Notes under the pieces: generated by a model
Database searches by the model: none
What the model was told of the DNA's origin: nothing
The model's input: the letters and a program-made list of their open reading frames with translations, nothing else
In this document: piece by piece, positions 26,599 through 35,455 of the stretch
Numbering within the stretch: the stretch's first letter is position 1
Layout: the number at the start of each line of letters is the position of its first letter
Program-made: the position numbers and the translations under genes
Source: Klebsiella pneumoniae
Lineage (GTDB): Bacteria; Verrucomicrobiota; Verrucomicrobiia; Limisphaerales; SXTU01
Length of the DNA stretch: 42,424 nucleotides
NCBI GenBank assembly: GCA_943330855.2
Contig: CALQJI020000043.1
Coordinates: forward strand, 1 to 42,424
Reading direction: 5' to 3'

Positions 26599-26757
26599 AT
26601 GGAAGGCGTCACGTGCCAGATCGGCCCGGTGGGCAAGACGCTGGTCACCTACAAGCTGCTCAAGGACAATGTCGTCCGGGCTCCCAACTCGCTGGGCAAC
26701 CAGATGGTTCTGGCGAAGCACTTGGCGGCGAAGCAGGCGGTGCTGATGCGGGGATAG
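26599..26757 (+). CDS. 52-residue conserved small protein, copy 1
   Basis: The frame from ATG 26599 starts MEGVTCQIGPVGKTLVTYKL and ends in AKQAVLMRG. It matches the minus-strand protein ending at 41688 in 40 of 52 positions by my count, with GKTLVxYKLLKDNVVR, NSLGNQ and LAAKQAVL/LQAKQAVL conserved. The two residues before the Met (WR) are also shared, so the true start may be upstream; the only upstream in-frame candidate start is TTG 26485, with poor support. A single conserved cysteine and several lysines stand out. I do not recognise the family. It follows the DUF1501 gene by 126 bp. Confidence 0.55.
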   Translation: MEGVTCQIGPVGKTLVTYKLLKDNVVRAPNSLGNQMVLAKHLAAKQAVLMRG

Positions 26758-26859
26758 TCCATGCGCTCTTACAAGTGTCCTCCGACTGTGAACTCCCAAT
26801 CGTGAAGGAACTCCGTGGTGCGGCCTCGCACGGGAGCTGAACATCTCCCGCAGCGCCGG

Positions 26860-27246
26860 TCACGAGCCGCCGAGTTCCTCCTCCAACCGCCCGACGACAT
26901 CGCCGACGTAATCGTGGAAGCCCCAGCCGATGCCGTCAGTCATCTGCTCCACTTGCGCCAGCCGAGCGCTGAATTGCGGATAAAGCTCCCGCACCGGGCC
27001 GCGCAATAGGGCGGCGAGTTCGTCCAGCGCCGACTCCACGCTGCTGTAGAACCGCTCGTCAATGTCGCCAAACTCGCGGGTGAATCGCGTGCCGTTCTCC
27101 ACATAGGTCATCAACAGTTCTGCCGTGCCGGAGAGGTCGCCCGTGGCCTTGCGGTAATCGCGGATCGCCTTACGCGCCTCGCCCAGCTTCAGTTTGCCAA
27201 TGCCTCGGGCGGGAAAGAACTGCGCCACGATCTTGCTCCGATACTT
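26860..27246 (-). pseudogene. DUF6155-like protein, 5' truncated
   Basis: The minus strand encodes PLEKYRSKIVAQFFPARGIG then KLKLGEARKAIRDYRKATGD, MTYVENGTRFTREFGDIDER and MTDGIGWGFHDYVGDVVGRL. These landmarks (QFFP.RG, YVENG..FT.EFGDI, IGWGFHD) match DUF6155, whose members are usually about 175 residues. Here a TAA sits just before the first matching residues, so about 50 N-terminal residues are gone. A GTG at 27228 could start a 122-residue protein and may be annotated as a gene. The family is of unknown function. Confidence 0.6.
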
Positions 27247-27281
27247 TTCGAGCGGCGTTTACACGGGTCCATCGGAACGCG

Positions 27282-27455
27282 GTGAAGGCCTCCCTGGGCC
27301 TGATGGTCTACCGCAAAGCCGGCATGAAATTCCGCCGCCGCTACCGGATCTTGCCAAAGGTTCCGGTCTTCGTAGACATCAGCTTGGAGGAGTGGATTCT
27401 CAAGCATCCAAACCTCCGTGACCTCAACGGAAAGCTACTCAATGATCTTCCTTAA
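27282..27455 (+). CDS. Short unrecognised frame, likely a gene fragment
   Basis: From GTG 27282 the plus strand reads VKASLGLMVYRKAGMKFRRR then YRILPKVPVFVDISLEEWIL and KHPNLRDLNGKLLNDLP. The composition (mixed hydrophobic and charged, ending in a normal-looking tail) looks coding. A second mini-frame begins at ATG 27442, overlapping its end, and reads MIFLNLDEVFIDRVGHAAGV before stopping at 27540. The overlap suggests an old operon. The matching frame extends a little upstream without a start codon, so this may be a 5'-truncated remnant. No family recognised. Bases 27541-27796 hold nothing else clear. Confidence 0.3.
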   Translation: MKASLGLMVYRKAGMKFRRRYRILPKVPVFVDISLEEWILKHPNLRDLNGKLLNDLP

Positions 27456-27796
27456 TCTCGACGAAGTGTTCATAGACCGGGTCGGCCACGCCGCCGGGGT
27501 CTTCGGTTACGAGCTGCCCAAGGGGTCGCTTTTGGGATGAAGCAACTGCGGACGAGCCTGCGGATGCACAGGAGGTAAGGCCGCGAGGGAGAAGCCGGAT
27601 CCTTGGCGGTGCGATTCACCTGGACGATGTGCGTTCGCTTTACGGCCGGCGGCCAAGGCTTGCCAGCGGCGCAGGAGAACGTCGGTTTCAATCCGCTCGC
27701 CAAATACCCACTCGCGCCCAACGATGGCAACCGCGCACCAGTGCCTTGATGAACTCCCTGCCACGCATCGCCAAAGTCTCCGCGCCACTCGCGCTC

Positions 27797-29068
27797 ATGA
27801 AGCCGGCCCGATTGCTTGTCGCGGTGGGGACATTCAGCTTTTGTTCGATGCTGCATGGATCCGCCGCGGCTCAACCGGCGGCTGGCACCGTGGGCAAGGG
27901 AGTAAAGCCCGAGGGGCCGACCACGCCCGAGATGCTCACCGCGATGAACCGCTTGAACGAGGCCGGACCCGTTCCCGGCCGGCCTGGCTCGCTGACGTTC
28001 TTCCGCTGGAACGGGGCAAAGCCACCCGCGCTCGCGCATCTGGGGCTATGGGGTCCGAAGATTGACAACGACCTGCTCGCACTGACCGCGACCATGCCCA
28101 CGCTGGAGGTCGTGAGCCTTTACGAAACCAGCATCACCGACGACGGCATCCGTTCGCTGGCCACGCTGCCCAGACTGCGGTCACTTGCGGTGCTGCCCAT
28201 CGAGCGCTACGAGAAGGCAGGGTTCGGCCCGCCGCAGTGGTCTTATCCGTTCGTGGAGCGCCGGGCTGGTCGGCCGCGACTTACCGGACAGGCGCTGCGG
28301 CACCTCGCCGGGGTCACGACGCTGGAGTCCTTGGAACTTTTGGATGCCGACCTGCAGCCGGCGGACCTCGCGGTGCTCAAGTCCTGGCCGAAGCTAGGCG
28401 CGGTGGCGTTGCCGAATGTGGTGGACGAAGAGACGGTGCGGCATCTGCAAGCCTGCCGGCGGCTAAACCAGCTCACGCTCGGCGGGCGCGACATCGCGGC
28501 CAAGGAGCTGGAACGCTTGGCTGGCTGGCGGGCCCTGAAGAAGCTGACGCTCACTCACGCGCGGCTGGGGGAGGAGACGCTGGCGGCGCTCGCCAAGCTC
28601 GAAACCGTGCAAACGGTCGAGCTGATTGCCTGTGGCCTCACGGACGACGACCTGCGGCACCTGCGCCTCCCGCCGCAGCTGACGGAGCTGGACCTGCCCC
28701 GCAACGAGATCAACGGTCCCGGCCTGGCACATTTGGCGCAGCTCAAGGTCAGTGCGCTCGGCCTCGAATTCAACAACCTGCAGGATCACACGTTGTCGCA
28801 CCTGCCGCAACTGGTGAACGTCGAGCAGCTTGGCCTGAGCTACTGCGTTGGGGTGACGGATCGTGGCATCCAAAGAGGTGCGCTCCAGCGCATGCCGCAG
28901 CTCAAGCGGCTCGCGCTGCGCGGATTGAAGCAGGTCACGGACGCCTCGCTCGATGAATTGGCCAAGCTCACCCGGCTTGAGCACATCAACATCCGTCAGA
29001 ACGGCATCACCGAGGCCGGCTGTGATCGGCTGCGGCAGGCCATGCCCAAGACCGTCGTGTTCAAGTAG
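27797..29068 (+). CDS. Secreted leucine-rich-repeat protein
   Basis: A 423-residue protein from ATG 27797 with a signal peptide (LLVAVGTFSFCSMLHGSAAA) and cysteine-containing-type leucine-rich repeats to the end. Examples are VVSLYETSITDDGIRSLATL, LTELDLPRNEINGPGLAHLA and LTRLEHINIRQNGITEAG. LRR_6-type solenoids of this kind are plentiful in Planctomycetes and Verrucomicrobia and mediate protein contacts. An upstream ATG at 27749 would add 16 residues; I prefer 27797 because the signal starts there. It precedes a PQQ-like propeller gene on the same strand by 79 bp, so the two may be co-expressed. Confidence 0.82.
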   Translation: MKPARLLVAVGTFSFCSMLHGSAAAQPAAGTVGKGVKPEGPTTPEMLTAMNRLNEAGPVPGRPGSLTFFRWNGAKPPALAHLGLWGPKIDNDLLALTATMPTLEVVSLYETSITDDGIRSLATLPRLRSLAVLPIERYEKAGFGPPQWSYPFVERRAGRPRLTGQALRHLAGVTTLESLELLDADLQPADLAVLKSWPKLGAVALPNVVDEETVRHLQACRRLNQLTLGGRDIAAKELERLAGWRALKKLTLTHARLGEETLAALAKLETVQTVELIACGLTDDDLRHLRLPPQLTELDLPRNEINGPGLAHLAQLKVSALGLEFNNLQDHTLSHLPQLVNVEQLGLSYCVGVTDRGIQRGALQRMPQLKRLALRGLKQVTDASLDELAKLTRLEHINIRQNGITEAGCDRLRQAMPKTVVFK

Positions 29069-29147
29069 CAAGTCAACGCCTGACCCCGGCACCTCACCGC
29101 CGGAGCGGTTGTGAATCTCAACCCAGGAAGATAGATTGCCTTTCACC

Positions 29148-30371
29148 ATGACGCGCTCCGCCCTGATCCTCGTCGCCTTGACCATCACGTTGTCCACCGT
29201 TGCCCAAGAATGGCCGCGCTTTCGCGGACCAAATGGCTCTGGCCTCGGCGCGGCTGACATCCCGGCGCAGTGGACGCCCGCGAACCGCAAGTGGACGGTG
29301 AAGCTGCCGGGTGTCGGGCATGGCTCGCCCGTCGTCTGGGGCAGCCGCGTGTTCCTCCTCTGCGGCAACGAGGCCACCGGCCAGCGCACTGCACTGTGCC
29401 TCAACTCCGCCGACGGCAAGACGCTTTGGCAGCACGACTATGACGCCCTCGCCGGCAAGCAGCACCGGCTCAACAGCATGGCTTCCAGCACGCCGGCTGT
29501 GGATGCAGACCGAGTTTACTTCACCTGGGGCACGCCGCAGAAGCTGACGGTCATCGCCTTCACGCACGACGGGAAGACGGCATGGGAGACGGACCTCGGG
29601 CCGGTGAAGCGCCAGCATGGCTTTGGCGCGTCGCCGATCTTGCACGATGATCTGGTGATTCTTTCCAACGACCAGGAGAGCGACGGCCACCTGTTCGCGC
29701 TCGACCGCGCCACGGGCAAGGTCCGCTGGAAGCTGCCTCGCGCTGAGAACCACTCGAACTACTCCACCCCCTGCATCTACACGCCGCCCGGCGGTAATCC
29801 GCAGGTCGTCGTCGTGAGCTGGCGCCTTGGCGCGACCGGCGTGGATGCGGCGACTGGCAAGCAGCTTTGGCAGATGCCGCTGTTCGCGCAAAAGCAGGAG
29901 CGGGCGATTGGCTCGCCCTCAGTCTCGGGCGAATATGTCATCGTCAACTGCGCGTTCACCGGCGGCCCGAAGCACGTGGTCGTGCTCAAGCCGGGCAAGG
30001 AGCCGGGCACAATGCAGGAAGCATGGCGCATGGAGAAGACCGTGCCGCACATCCCTTCGCCCATCATCGTCGGCGAACGTGCCTACCTGTGGAGCGACCA
30101 AGGCATCGTCACGTGCGCCAAGCTGGCGACAGGAGAAACGGTCTGGTCCGAGCGTGTCGAAGGCGAGTTCCTAGGTTCACCCGTGAGCACCGGCGACAAG
30201 CTCTTCGCCGTGGACAAGAGCGGGAAAGTTTTCGCCATCGCCGTTGGGGACAAGTTTCAGCTCCTGGCCACAAACGCGCTGAACGAACTTTGCCAGAGCA
30301 CGCCGGCCATCGCGGGCGGGCGACTGCTCGTCCGCACCTGGTCACAGTTGCACTGCATCGGGGTGAAGTGA
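29148..30371 (+). CDS. PQQ-like beta-propeller protein 1
   Basis: A 407-residue secreted protein with a signal peptide (about 1-18) and repeated propeller blades of the PQQ/BamB type. It opens with QEWPRFRGPNGSGLG, a typical start for the planctomycete-verrucomicrobial group, and blades read VVWGSRVFLLCGNEATGQ, LFALDRATGKVRWKLP and GVDAATGKQLWQMP. The AxDxxTGKxxW pattern recurs. No PQQ-dependent dehydrogenase catalytic motif was seen, so a binding or scaffold role is likelier than oxidation. ATG 29148 was chosen; the TTG at 29136 adds three residues. Confidence 0.87.
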   Translation: MTRSALILVALTITLSTVAQEWPRFRGPNGSGLGAADIPAQWTPANRKWTVKLPGVGHGSPVVWGSRVFLLCGNEATGQRTALCLNSADGKTLWQHDYDALAGKQHRLNSMASSTPAVDADRVYFTWGTPQKLTVIAFTHDGKTAWETDLGPVKRQHGFGASPILHDDLVILSNDQESDGHLFALDRATGKVRWKLPRAENHSNYSTPCIYTPPGGNPQVVVVSWRLGATGVDAATGKQLWQMPLFAQKQERAIGSPSVSGEYVIVNCAFTGGPKHVVVLKPGKEPGTMQEAWRMEKTVPHIPSPIIVGERAYLWSDQGIVTCAKLATGETVWSERVEGEFLGSPVSTGDKLFAVDKSGKVFAIAVGDKFQLLATNALNELCQSTPAIAGGRLLVRTWSQLHCIGVK

Positions 30372-30550
30372 GCCGCTGCTTCGCACTACGGTCCGACGTT
30401 CCCGTCAGTCCAGCCATACACACACCTCCCGGTTATCGGGGGGACGTGGAACGAGAACTGAGCTTCTGCCGCTTCCCCATGCACATCGGCTCTATGGTCA
30501 CATCGTGCCCTCGTTGTTCAAAGGGTTCGTAGCAGCACTTCTCCGCCGCT

Positions 30551-30760
30551 CCAACGCCTCCCGGCGAATGCCTTTACAATGGGGCCACCCCGGGTGCGAC
30601 AGGTCGGCCATTCCTTGAGGTGCAGTTCACATCCAGCTTGCTGGGAACCAACAGGATCTGGCAGGCGCTGCCCAACGCTAGCACGGTGACGAACGAAATC
30701 CACTCGGTGGAGGATTTCACTTTCGGCGCACGGCGATTCTATCACGTTATCGAGCGGTGG
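30551..30760 (+). pseudogene. C-terminal remnant of a secreted protein
   Basis: A frame reading PFLEVQFTSSLLGTNRIWQA then LPNASTVTNEIHSVEDFTFG and ARRFYHVIER resembles the C-terminal end of large secreted verrucomicrobial proteins, where a blade such as LQxSTNLxxWQPL...RRFYRV closes the chain. The frame continues without an obvious stop to 30967, and the upstream part lacks a start codon. The remainder of 30372-30927 shows nothing I recognise. Confidence 0.35.
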
Positions 30761-30927
30761 ACAAAACCGGGTTCACGGGAAGCAGCACCCGGCAACTGTG
30801 GCGAAAATCCTTTGGCTAGTGACAGACATCTGCTGCGACATCATCAACCCCCTGTTACGAGACGGAACCGGACTGAGGAGGACCTGAGTTTTGTATTCAC
30901 CGGCTGCGTCGAAAGCAGCCCTGCCAT

Positions 30928-32586
30928 ATGTCACGACCCGCTCCGCCTGCCAGACAGCCTTCGCTGAATCGTCGCCGGGCGCTCCAAATCACGATTGCCG
31001 GGGTTGCCGCCGCCAAGCTGGAGCAGGCGTTTGCCGCACCATCTGTGGGCGCAACGGGTGAACTTCTCTACAACGGCATCCGCCTGCCCACCCCGTGGCC
31101 GCCCCAACCTTCCACGCCCACGCCGAAGCCTGCGCCGTTGCCACCGCATCTCGCCAAGCCACCGGCGGTGATTCCAATTGATGTGGGCCGGCAGCTCTTC
31201 GTGGACGACTTTCTTGTCGAGCAGACCACGTTGCAGCGCGCGTTTCACCAGCCCGTTTGGCATTCGGCGAATCCCGTTCTACAGCCCGACCAGCCGTGGG
31301 AGAAGCTCGGCCCCTCGCCGATGGCCGCCGCCTTCAGCGACGGCGTGTGGTGGGATCCACGCGACCGACTCTTCAAGCTCTGGTATATGGCCGGCTACCG
31401 GCGCGCGACCGCGCTGGCCGTCTCCGAGGACGGCGTGAAATGGCAGAAGCGCGATTGGGGCGTCGTCCCCGGCACCAGCATCGTCCACACCGGCGACCGT
31501 GATTCCGCGAACGTCTGGCTCGACCTCGACGAGCCCGACCCGCAGCGCCGCTACAAGCTCTTCCGCGCCCACCGCGAGGAAGTCAACGGCCGCGGCGAGT
31601 GGTCGTTTGAAATCCATCTCTCGGCGGATGGTGTCCACTGGGGGCCGGTCGTGGGCAGGAGCAACGGCATCTATCCGCGCAGCACGGTCTTCTGGAATCC
31701 CTTCCGCCGCGTCTGGGTTTTCGGCCTGCGCAAGGACTCCTCCACCGCCATTGGCCGCTGCCGCCGCTACTACGAGTGCAAGAACGGGGTGGAGGACGCC
31801 GCCAAGAATCCGGAGGAGCGCAGTTGGTGGGTCGGCGCGGACTCGCTCGATCCCGCGCGTGCCGACACGAAGCTCGTCCCGCAGCTCACGAACATTGACT
31901 GCGCCGCCTACGAGAGCGTCCTACTCGGCCTCTACACGCTGTGGCGCGGCAAGGCGGACGCGGCGGCAGGCCGGCCCGAGCTCAACGACGTTTGCGCCGG
32001 TTTCAGCCGCGATGGGTTTCACTTCACGCGTCCCGATCGCCGACCCTTCCTCGGCCTGTCGGAGCGCAAGGGCGATTGGAACTGGGGCAATGTTCAGTCC
32101 GCAGGCGCGGGCTGCCTCGTTGTCGGCGACCAGCTCTACTTCTACGCCAGCGGACGGCGCGGCGGCCCGGCGGAGTTCCCCGATGGCGACGGCTGCACCG
32201 GCCTGGCCACGCTGCGCCGCGACGGCTTCGCCTCGCTCGACGCCGAGACCGAAGGCGTGCTCACAACGCGCCCGGTGCGCTTCACCGGCAAGCACCTCTT
32301 CGTCAACCTCGCCGCGCCCTCGGGCGAGCTGCGCGTGGAGATTCTGGACGAACGTGGTGAAGTCCTCGCGCCCTTCGCAAAAGCGAACTGCGCGCCGCTC
32401 AAGGGCGACTCGACCAAGCTCGCCGTCCGCTGGCAGGGGGCGGACGATCTGAAGTCTCTGGCTGGCAAACCGGTGAAGTTTCGCTTCACGCTGCAACGGG
32501 GAAAGCTGTTTGCGTTCTGGGCCAGCCCGGAGACGAACGGGGTGAGCCGCGGCTACATGGCGGGCGGTGGACCAGGCTTCACCTAG
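30928..32586 (+). CDS. Tat-type secreted five-bladed-propeller, glycoside-hydrolase-like protein
   Basis: A 552-residue protein with a twin-arginine-like leader (NRRRALQITIAGVAAAKLEQ), a Pro-rich linker (about 50-80) and a GH43/GH32-like propeller. It begins at RQLFVDDFLVEQ, the start landmark of a verrucomicrobial-planctomycete group, and continues with FSDGVWWDPRDRLFKLWYM, AVSEDGVKWQK and YPRSTVFWNPFRRVWVF. Acidic residues in WWDP and WLDLDEPD could be catalytic, by family analogy only. Glycosidase activity is plausible but unproven. ATG 30928 was chosen because it directly precedes the leader. Confidence 0.8.
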   Translation: MSRPAPPARQPSLNRRRALQITIAGVAAAKLEQAFAAPSVGATGELLYNGIRLPTPWPPQPSTPTPKPAPLPPHLAKPPAVIPIDVGRQLFVDDFLVEQTTLQRAFHQPVWHSANPVLQPDQPWEKLGPSPMAAAFSDGVWWDPRDRLFKLWYMAGYRRATALAVSEDGVKWQKRDWGVVPGTSIVHTGDRDSANVWLDLDEPDPQRRYKLFRAHREEVNGRGEWSFEIHLSADGVHWGPVVGRSNGIYPRSTVFWNPFRRVWVFGLRKDSSTAIGRCRRYYECKNGVEDAAKNPEERSWWVGADSLDPARADTKLVPQLTNIDCAAYESVLLGLYTLWRGKADAAAGRPELNDVCAGFSRDGFHFTRPDRRPFLGLSERKGDWNWGNVQSAGAGCLVVGDQLYFYASGRRGGPAEFPDGDGCTGLATLRRDGFASLDAETEGVLTTRPVRFTGKHLFVNLAAPSGELRVEILDERGEVLAPFAKANCAPLKGDSTKLAVRWQGADDLKSLAGKPVKFRFTLQRGKLFAFWASPETNGVSRGYMAGGGPGFT

Positions 32587-32827
32587 CCAGCGGACATTTA
32601 GGGCCCCCACGGCACCGAGACTGCAATCGTGGTTGGCAACCCCACCATTCCGGCGGCAGCAGTGTGGTCACCGATTTACGAACCCCGGCATTCGGCCTGG
32701 ACCTCACCATGGTCACCGTGCAGATCAAAACCGGCCAGTCTGAGGCGGGAGATTCATAACTGTTTTCTGGATTGGTTCGCGCTTGGGTTGGCTGCGAGAC
32801 ATACCGAGCCGAAGCGGCTGCGAGCCC

Positions 32828-33007
32828 TCAGCTCGCACCCCCGGCGGTCGAAGGTTCGTTGGACTTCCTTGTGGTCTTGGGTTCGGGCGGCGGCGGCAGC
32901 GAGTCTTTGACGCGGTAACTGCGTCCGGTAATGCCGATGGTGATGGCGTGATGCAGGAACCGATCGAGGAGATCCAAGGCGGGTTCAAGCGGCTCGCCCC
33001 AGAAGTC
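32828..33007 (-). pseudogene. IS21-family istB C-terminal remnant
   Basis: The minus strand reads FWGEPLEPALDLLDRFLHHA then ITIGITGRSYRVKD and a Pro-rich tail, stopping at 32828. DRLLHHAxxIxIxGxSYRxK is the C-terminal landmark of IstB ATPases of IS21 elements. A stop codon lies upstream at 33023-33025 and no Walker motifs remain. No istA or terminal repeats were found, so only a scar of the element is left. The rest of 32587-33141 shows nothing clear. Confidence 0.7.
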
Positions 33008-33141
33008 CCTTCCAGTGCTACCTCATGCAATTGTCGGGTCCGGTGCTTGGATCACTGAGGAGGCAAAATTAGCCCACCACTGCCAAGCCAGGGGCGCGGA
33101 TGGTTTTGCCACCCGCCCGTTCCTCTGCTCTGCTCCACGCC

Positions 33142-34107
33142 ATGAAGCCACTCCTCCTCGTGCCCCTCCTCTGCTTTACCGCGCATGCCCTGGCCGAGGA
33201 ACCCAGGCTGTCCAAGTTCACGCACACCTACAAGACGGTCGGCCCGGTGAGCATCCAGGCCGATGTCCACCGGCCACCGGGCACGGAGCCGCGCCCGGCG
33301 CTCGTCTGGCTGCACGGCGGTGCGTTGATTGTGGGCAGTCGCACGCAGGTTCCGCGGGCTCTGCTCGACCTCTGCACCCAGGAGCGCTGGGTATTGGTCT
33401 CCTTCGATTACCGCCTCGCGCCGGAGGTCAGGCTGCCGGACATCGCCGAGGATCTGCGCGACGCCTTTCGCTGGCTTCATGCCGAAGGTCCCAGGTTGTT
33501 CCAGGCGGACACGCGACGCGTGGTGGTCGCCGGTGGCTCGGCCGGTGGCTTCCTCACGATGCTGGCCGGCGTCATAGTTCAACCCCGGCCAACCGCATTG
33601 CTCGCCTACTGGGGCTATGGTGACATCGACAGCGAGTGGGCTCGGGCCAAGTCGCCCAACCATGGTGCGCCAGTTTCACGGGAGGAAGCGCTGGGTGCTG
33701 TGCATCAGGGCCGGGTGCTGACGAACACGGACGCCGTGGCGGTGGGCAAGGCTCGCGGCAATTACTATCGATACCTCCGCCAGACCGGCGGATGGGCCGC
33801 AGCCGTCACCGGCATAGACCCGTTGAGGGAGTTGGAGCGACTCAAACCGTATTGCCCGGTGCGCCTGATCACCCGCGACTACCCACCCATCCTCATGGTC
33901 CACGGCACGGAGGACACGGACGTGCCTTACGCGTGCTCGTCGGACATGGCCCGTGAACTGACACGCATGGGGGTGAAGCACGAGTTGATTACCGTCCCCG
34001 GTGGCGAGCATGGCCTGCGCGGCGCGGACCCACAGGTTGTGGCCAAAGCCCATGAACGGGTGGCCAGGTTTCTGCGGGAGCAGATGGCGGCCCCGGTCGT
34101 GAAGTAG
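33142..34107 (+). CDS. Secreted alpha/beta hydrolase, esterase-like
   Basis: A 321-residue protein with a signal peptide (about 1-18, LLLVPLLCFTAHALA). The oxyanion motif HGGAL is at 58-62, and the nucleophile elbow is GGSAGG with Ser133. Likely acid and base residues lie in GTEDTDVPYACS and PGGEHGLRG. The arrangement resembles BD-FAE or carboxylesterase families, but the extra insertions (about 150-235) make the substrate uncertain. ATG 33142 gives the signal peptide. It stands alone, 134 bp downstream of the istB scar. Confidence 0.85.
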   Translation: MKPLLLVPLLCFTAHALAEEPRLSKFTHTYKTVGPVSIQADVHRPPGTEPRPALVWLHGGALIVGSRTQVPRALLDLCTQERWVLVSFDYRLAPEVRLPDIAEDLRDAFRWLHAEGPRLFQADTRRVVVAGGSAGGFLTMLAGVIVQPRPTALLAYWGYGDIDSEWARAKSPNHGAPVSREEALGAVHQGRVLTNTDAVAVGKARGNYYRYLRQTGGWAAAVTGIDPLRELERLKPYCPVRLITRDYPPILMVHGTEDTDVPYACSSDMARELTRMGVKHELITVPGGEHGLRGADPQVVAKAHERVARFLREQMAAPVVK

Positions 34108-34282
34108 GTTCGGCTGCCACCAAGCCGAACGACAACTACCCGCGCCGCCGGGCAACCACTGTCACCCAGGGTGACACTTCCTCTGGCGGGTCCGGGCAGT
34201 TTTTGGAGGTATCGTCCCCTCGTGGGGATCCAAGCTGTTGACCACCGAGGACTAGCTCTGCTTCCCCTTTGAGGTGCTGGGC

Positions 34283-35272
34283 TCAACGCGCCTCTGGCAC
34301 GCCAGACCGACCGGTGGGCACCGGCGGCCCCTTTCCGGGCAGGAAGACGCGCAGGGATTGTCCATACGAGAGCCGGCTCGCCACGCGGGCGTTGATGACG
34401 AGTTGCAGCCGCTGGCGCGAGTCCACGGATTGCGACGAGGACACCGCCGCCCCAAAGGGCCGCGTGCCGTCCCCTAGTGTCACGGTCAGCAAGTCACCCG
34501 TCTTCAGCGCCCGCGCCCGCGCCGCGCTGCTCCAGGCAACGGTGGCGGTCAGCGCCCCGGTGAGCACTTCCAGATCGTTCACGTAGGCGGGCAGCCCGAG
34601 CCGTTCCTCTGCCTCCCGATGCCGTGCATCCTGCGCGGCGCGAATCGCGTCGTCGCCCATGCGGTCCACAATCTCGACGGCGACGAGCTGGCCCTCCTGT
34701 TCGACCTGTTGCTGGATGACCTCATCTCCAACCATCAGACCCTCAATGCCCGTGGGGGTCGCGCCTTTCCAGACCTTCACGGTGGCCGTGAAGCGGTATT
34801 CCTTGTCCTCGACCTTGGTAACTTTGCCTTCCTTGTTCTTCTCCTCGCGATGGGTCGAGTAGGTGCGCTTGACGCGATCAATTTTCGTCACCGTGGCGAA
34901 CCAGCCATGCCGCGCTGAGACGTGCAGGTCGTCCTGCACCGCCCGCGGATAGGTCCAATTCTTGTCCTCGTCCACATACATGAAGAGCATGACGTGCTGG
35001 CCGGGAAAGTAATCTTCCAGCTCGCCCCAGGAATCCCGGAAATGCAGCTCGGTGTCGTCCTTGATAGGCACGCGCACCCGCTGGCCGTCGCGGTCGCGTT
35101 TGACGACGAGTGCCCGCGCCTGGGTGTCCACTTCGAGAATGACGCAGAAGGCCCGCGCCATCTCGCCGAAGAAGTCACCCTGAAACTGGGGCTTGGGAAG
35201 CTTGGTTTGAGCTGGCGTGCTGATGGCGAGCGCCAGTGTCACGAGCAGGGCCAGGGGAAGCGAAGGTTGCAT
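34283..35272 (-). CDS. Secreted protein of unknown function, 329 residues
   Basis: From ATG 35272 the protein has a signal peptide (about 1-22, LPLALLVTLALAISTPAQT) and then two apparent parts. The first (about 30-160) has a strongly charged beta-like region (VVKRDRDGQRVRVPIKDDTE, YVDEDKNWTYPRAV). The second (about 190-300) includes VEIVDRMGDDAIRAAQDARH and a beta-rich module around LKTGDLLTVTLGDGTRPFG. No family was recognised and no catalytic motif is obvious. Upstream in-frame sequence to 35467 looks non-coding and overlaps the divergent hydrolase region. Confidence 0.65.
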   Translation of the reverse strand: MQPSLPLALLVTLALAISTPAQTKLPKPQFQGDFFGEMARAFCVILEVDTQARALVVKRDRDGQRVRVPIKDDTELHFRDSWGELEDYFPGQHVMLFMYVDEDKNWTYPRAVQDDLHVSARHGWFATVTKIDRVKRTYSTHREEKNKEGKVTKVEDKEYRFTATVKVWKGATPTGIEGLMVGDEVIQQQVEQEGQLVAVEIVDRMGDDAIRAAQDARHREAEERLGLPAYVNDLEVLTGALTATVAWSSAARARALKTGDLLTVTLGDGTRPFGAAVSSSQSVDSRQRLQLVINARVASRLSYGQSLRVFLPGKGPPVPTGRSGVPEAR

Positions 35273-35455
35273 GGCCTGCGAGACTGGCGGTTTCGCACCC
35301 GAGGGCAAAGCAGTTTTGCCGGCGGGCGTTCGACGGAACTCCGAAAGAATCCTGTGCCCGGGTCCCCCCGTCCGAGGTAGAGGGCTCGAAGGTGGAGCAG
35401 GTGGTGAGGTTTCTCGTCGTTGATTGGCTTGAGATGCTGCCGGGATTAGTGACAC

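Noticed and set aside
30421..30443. Short hairpin (CCTCCCG/CGGGGGG) after PQQ-like propeller 1
   Set aside because: A 7-bp stem without a following T-run; too weak to call a terminator.
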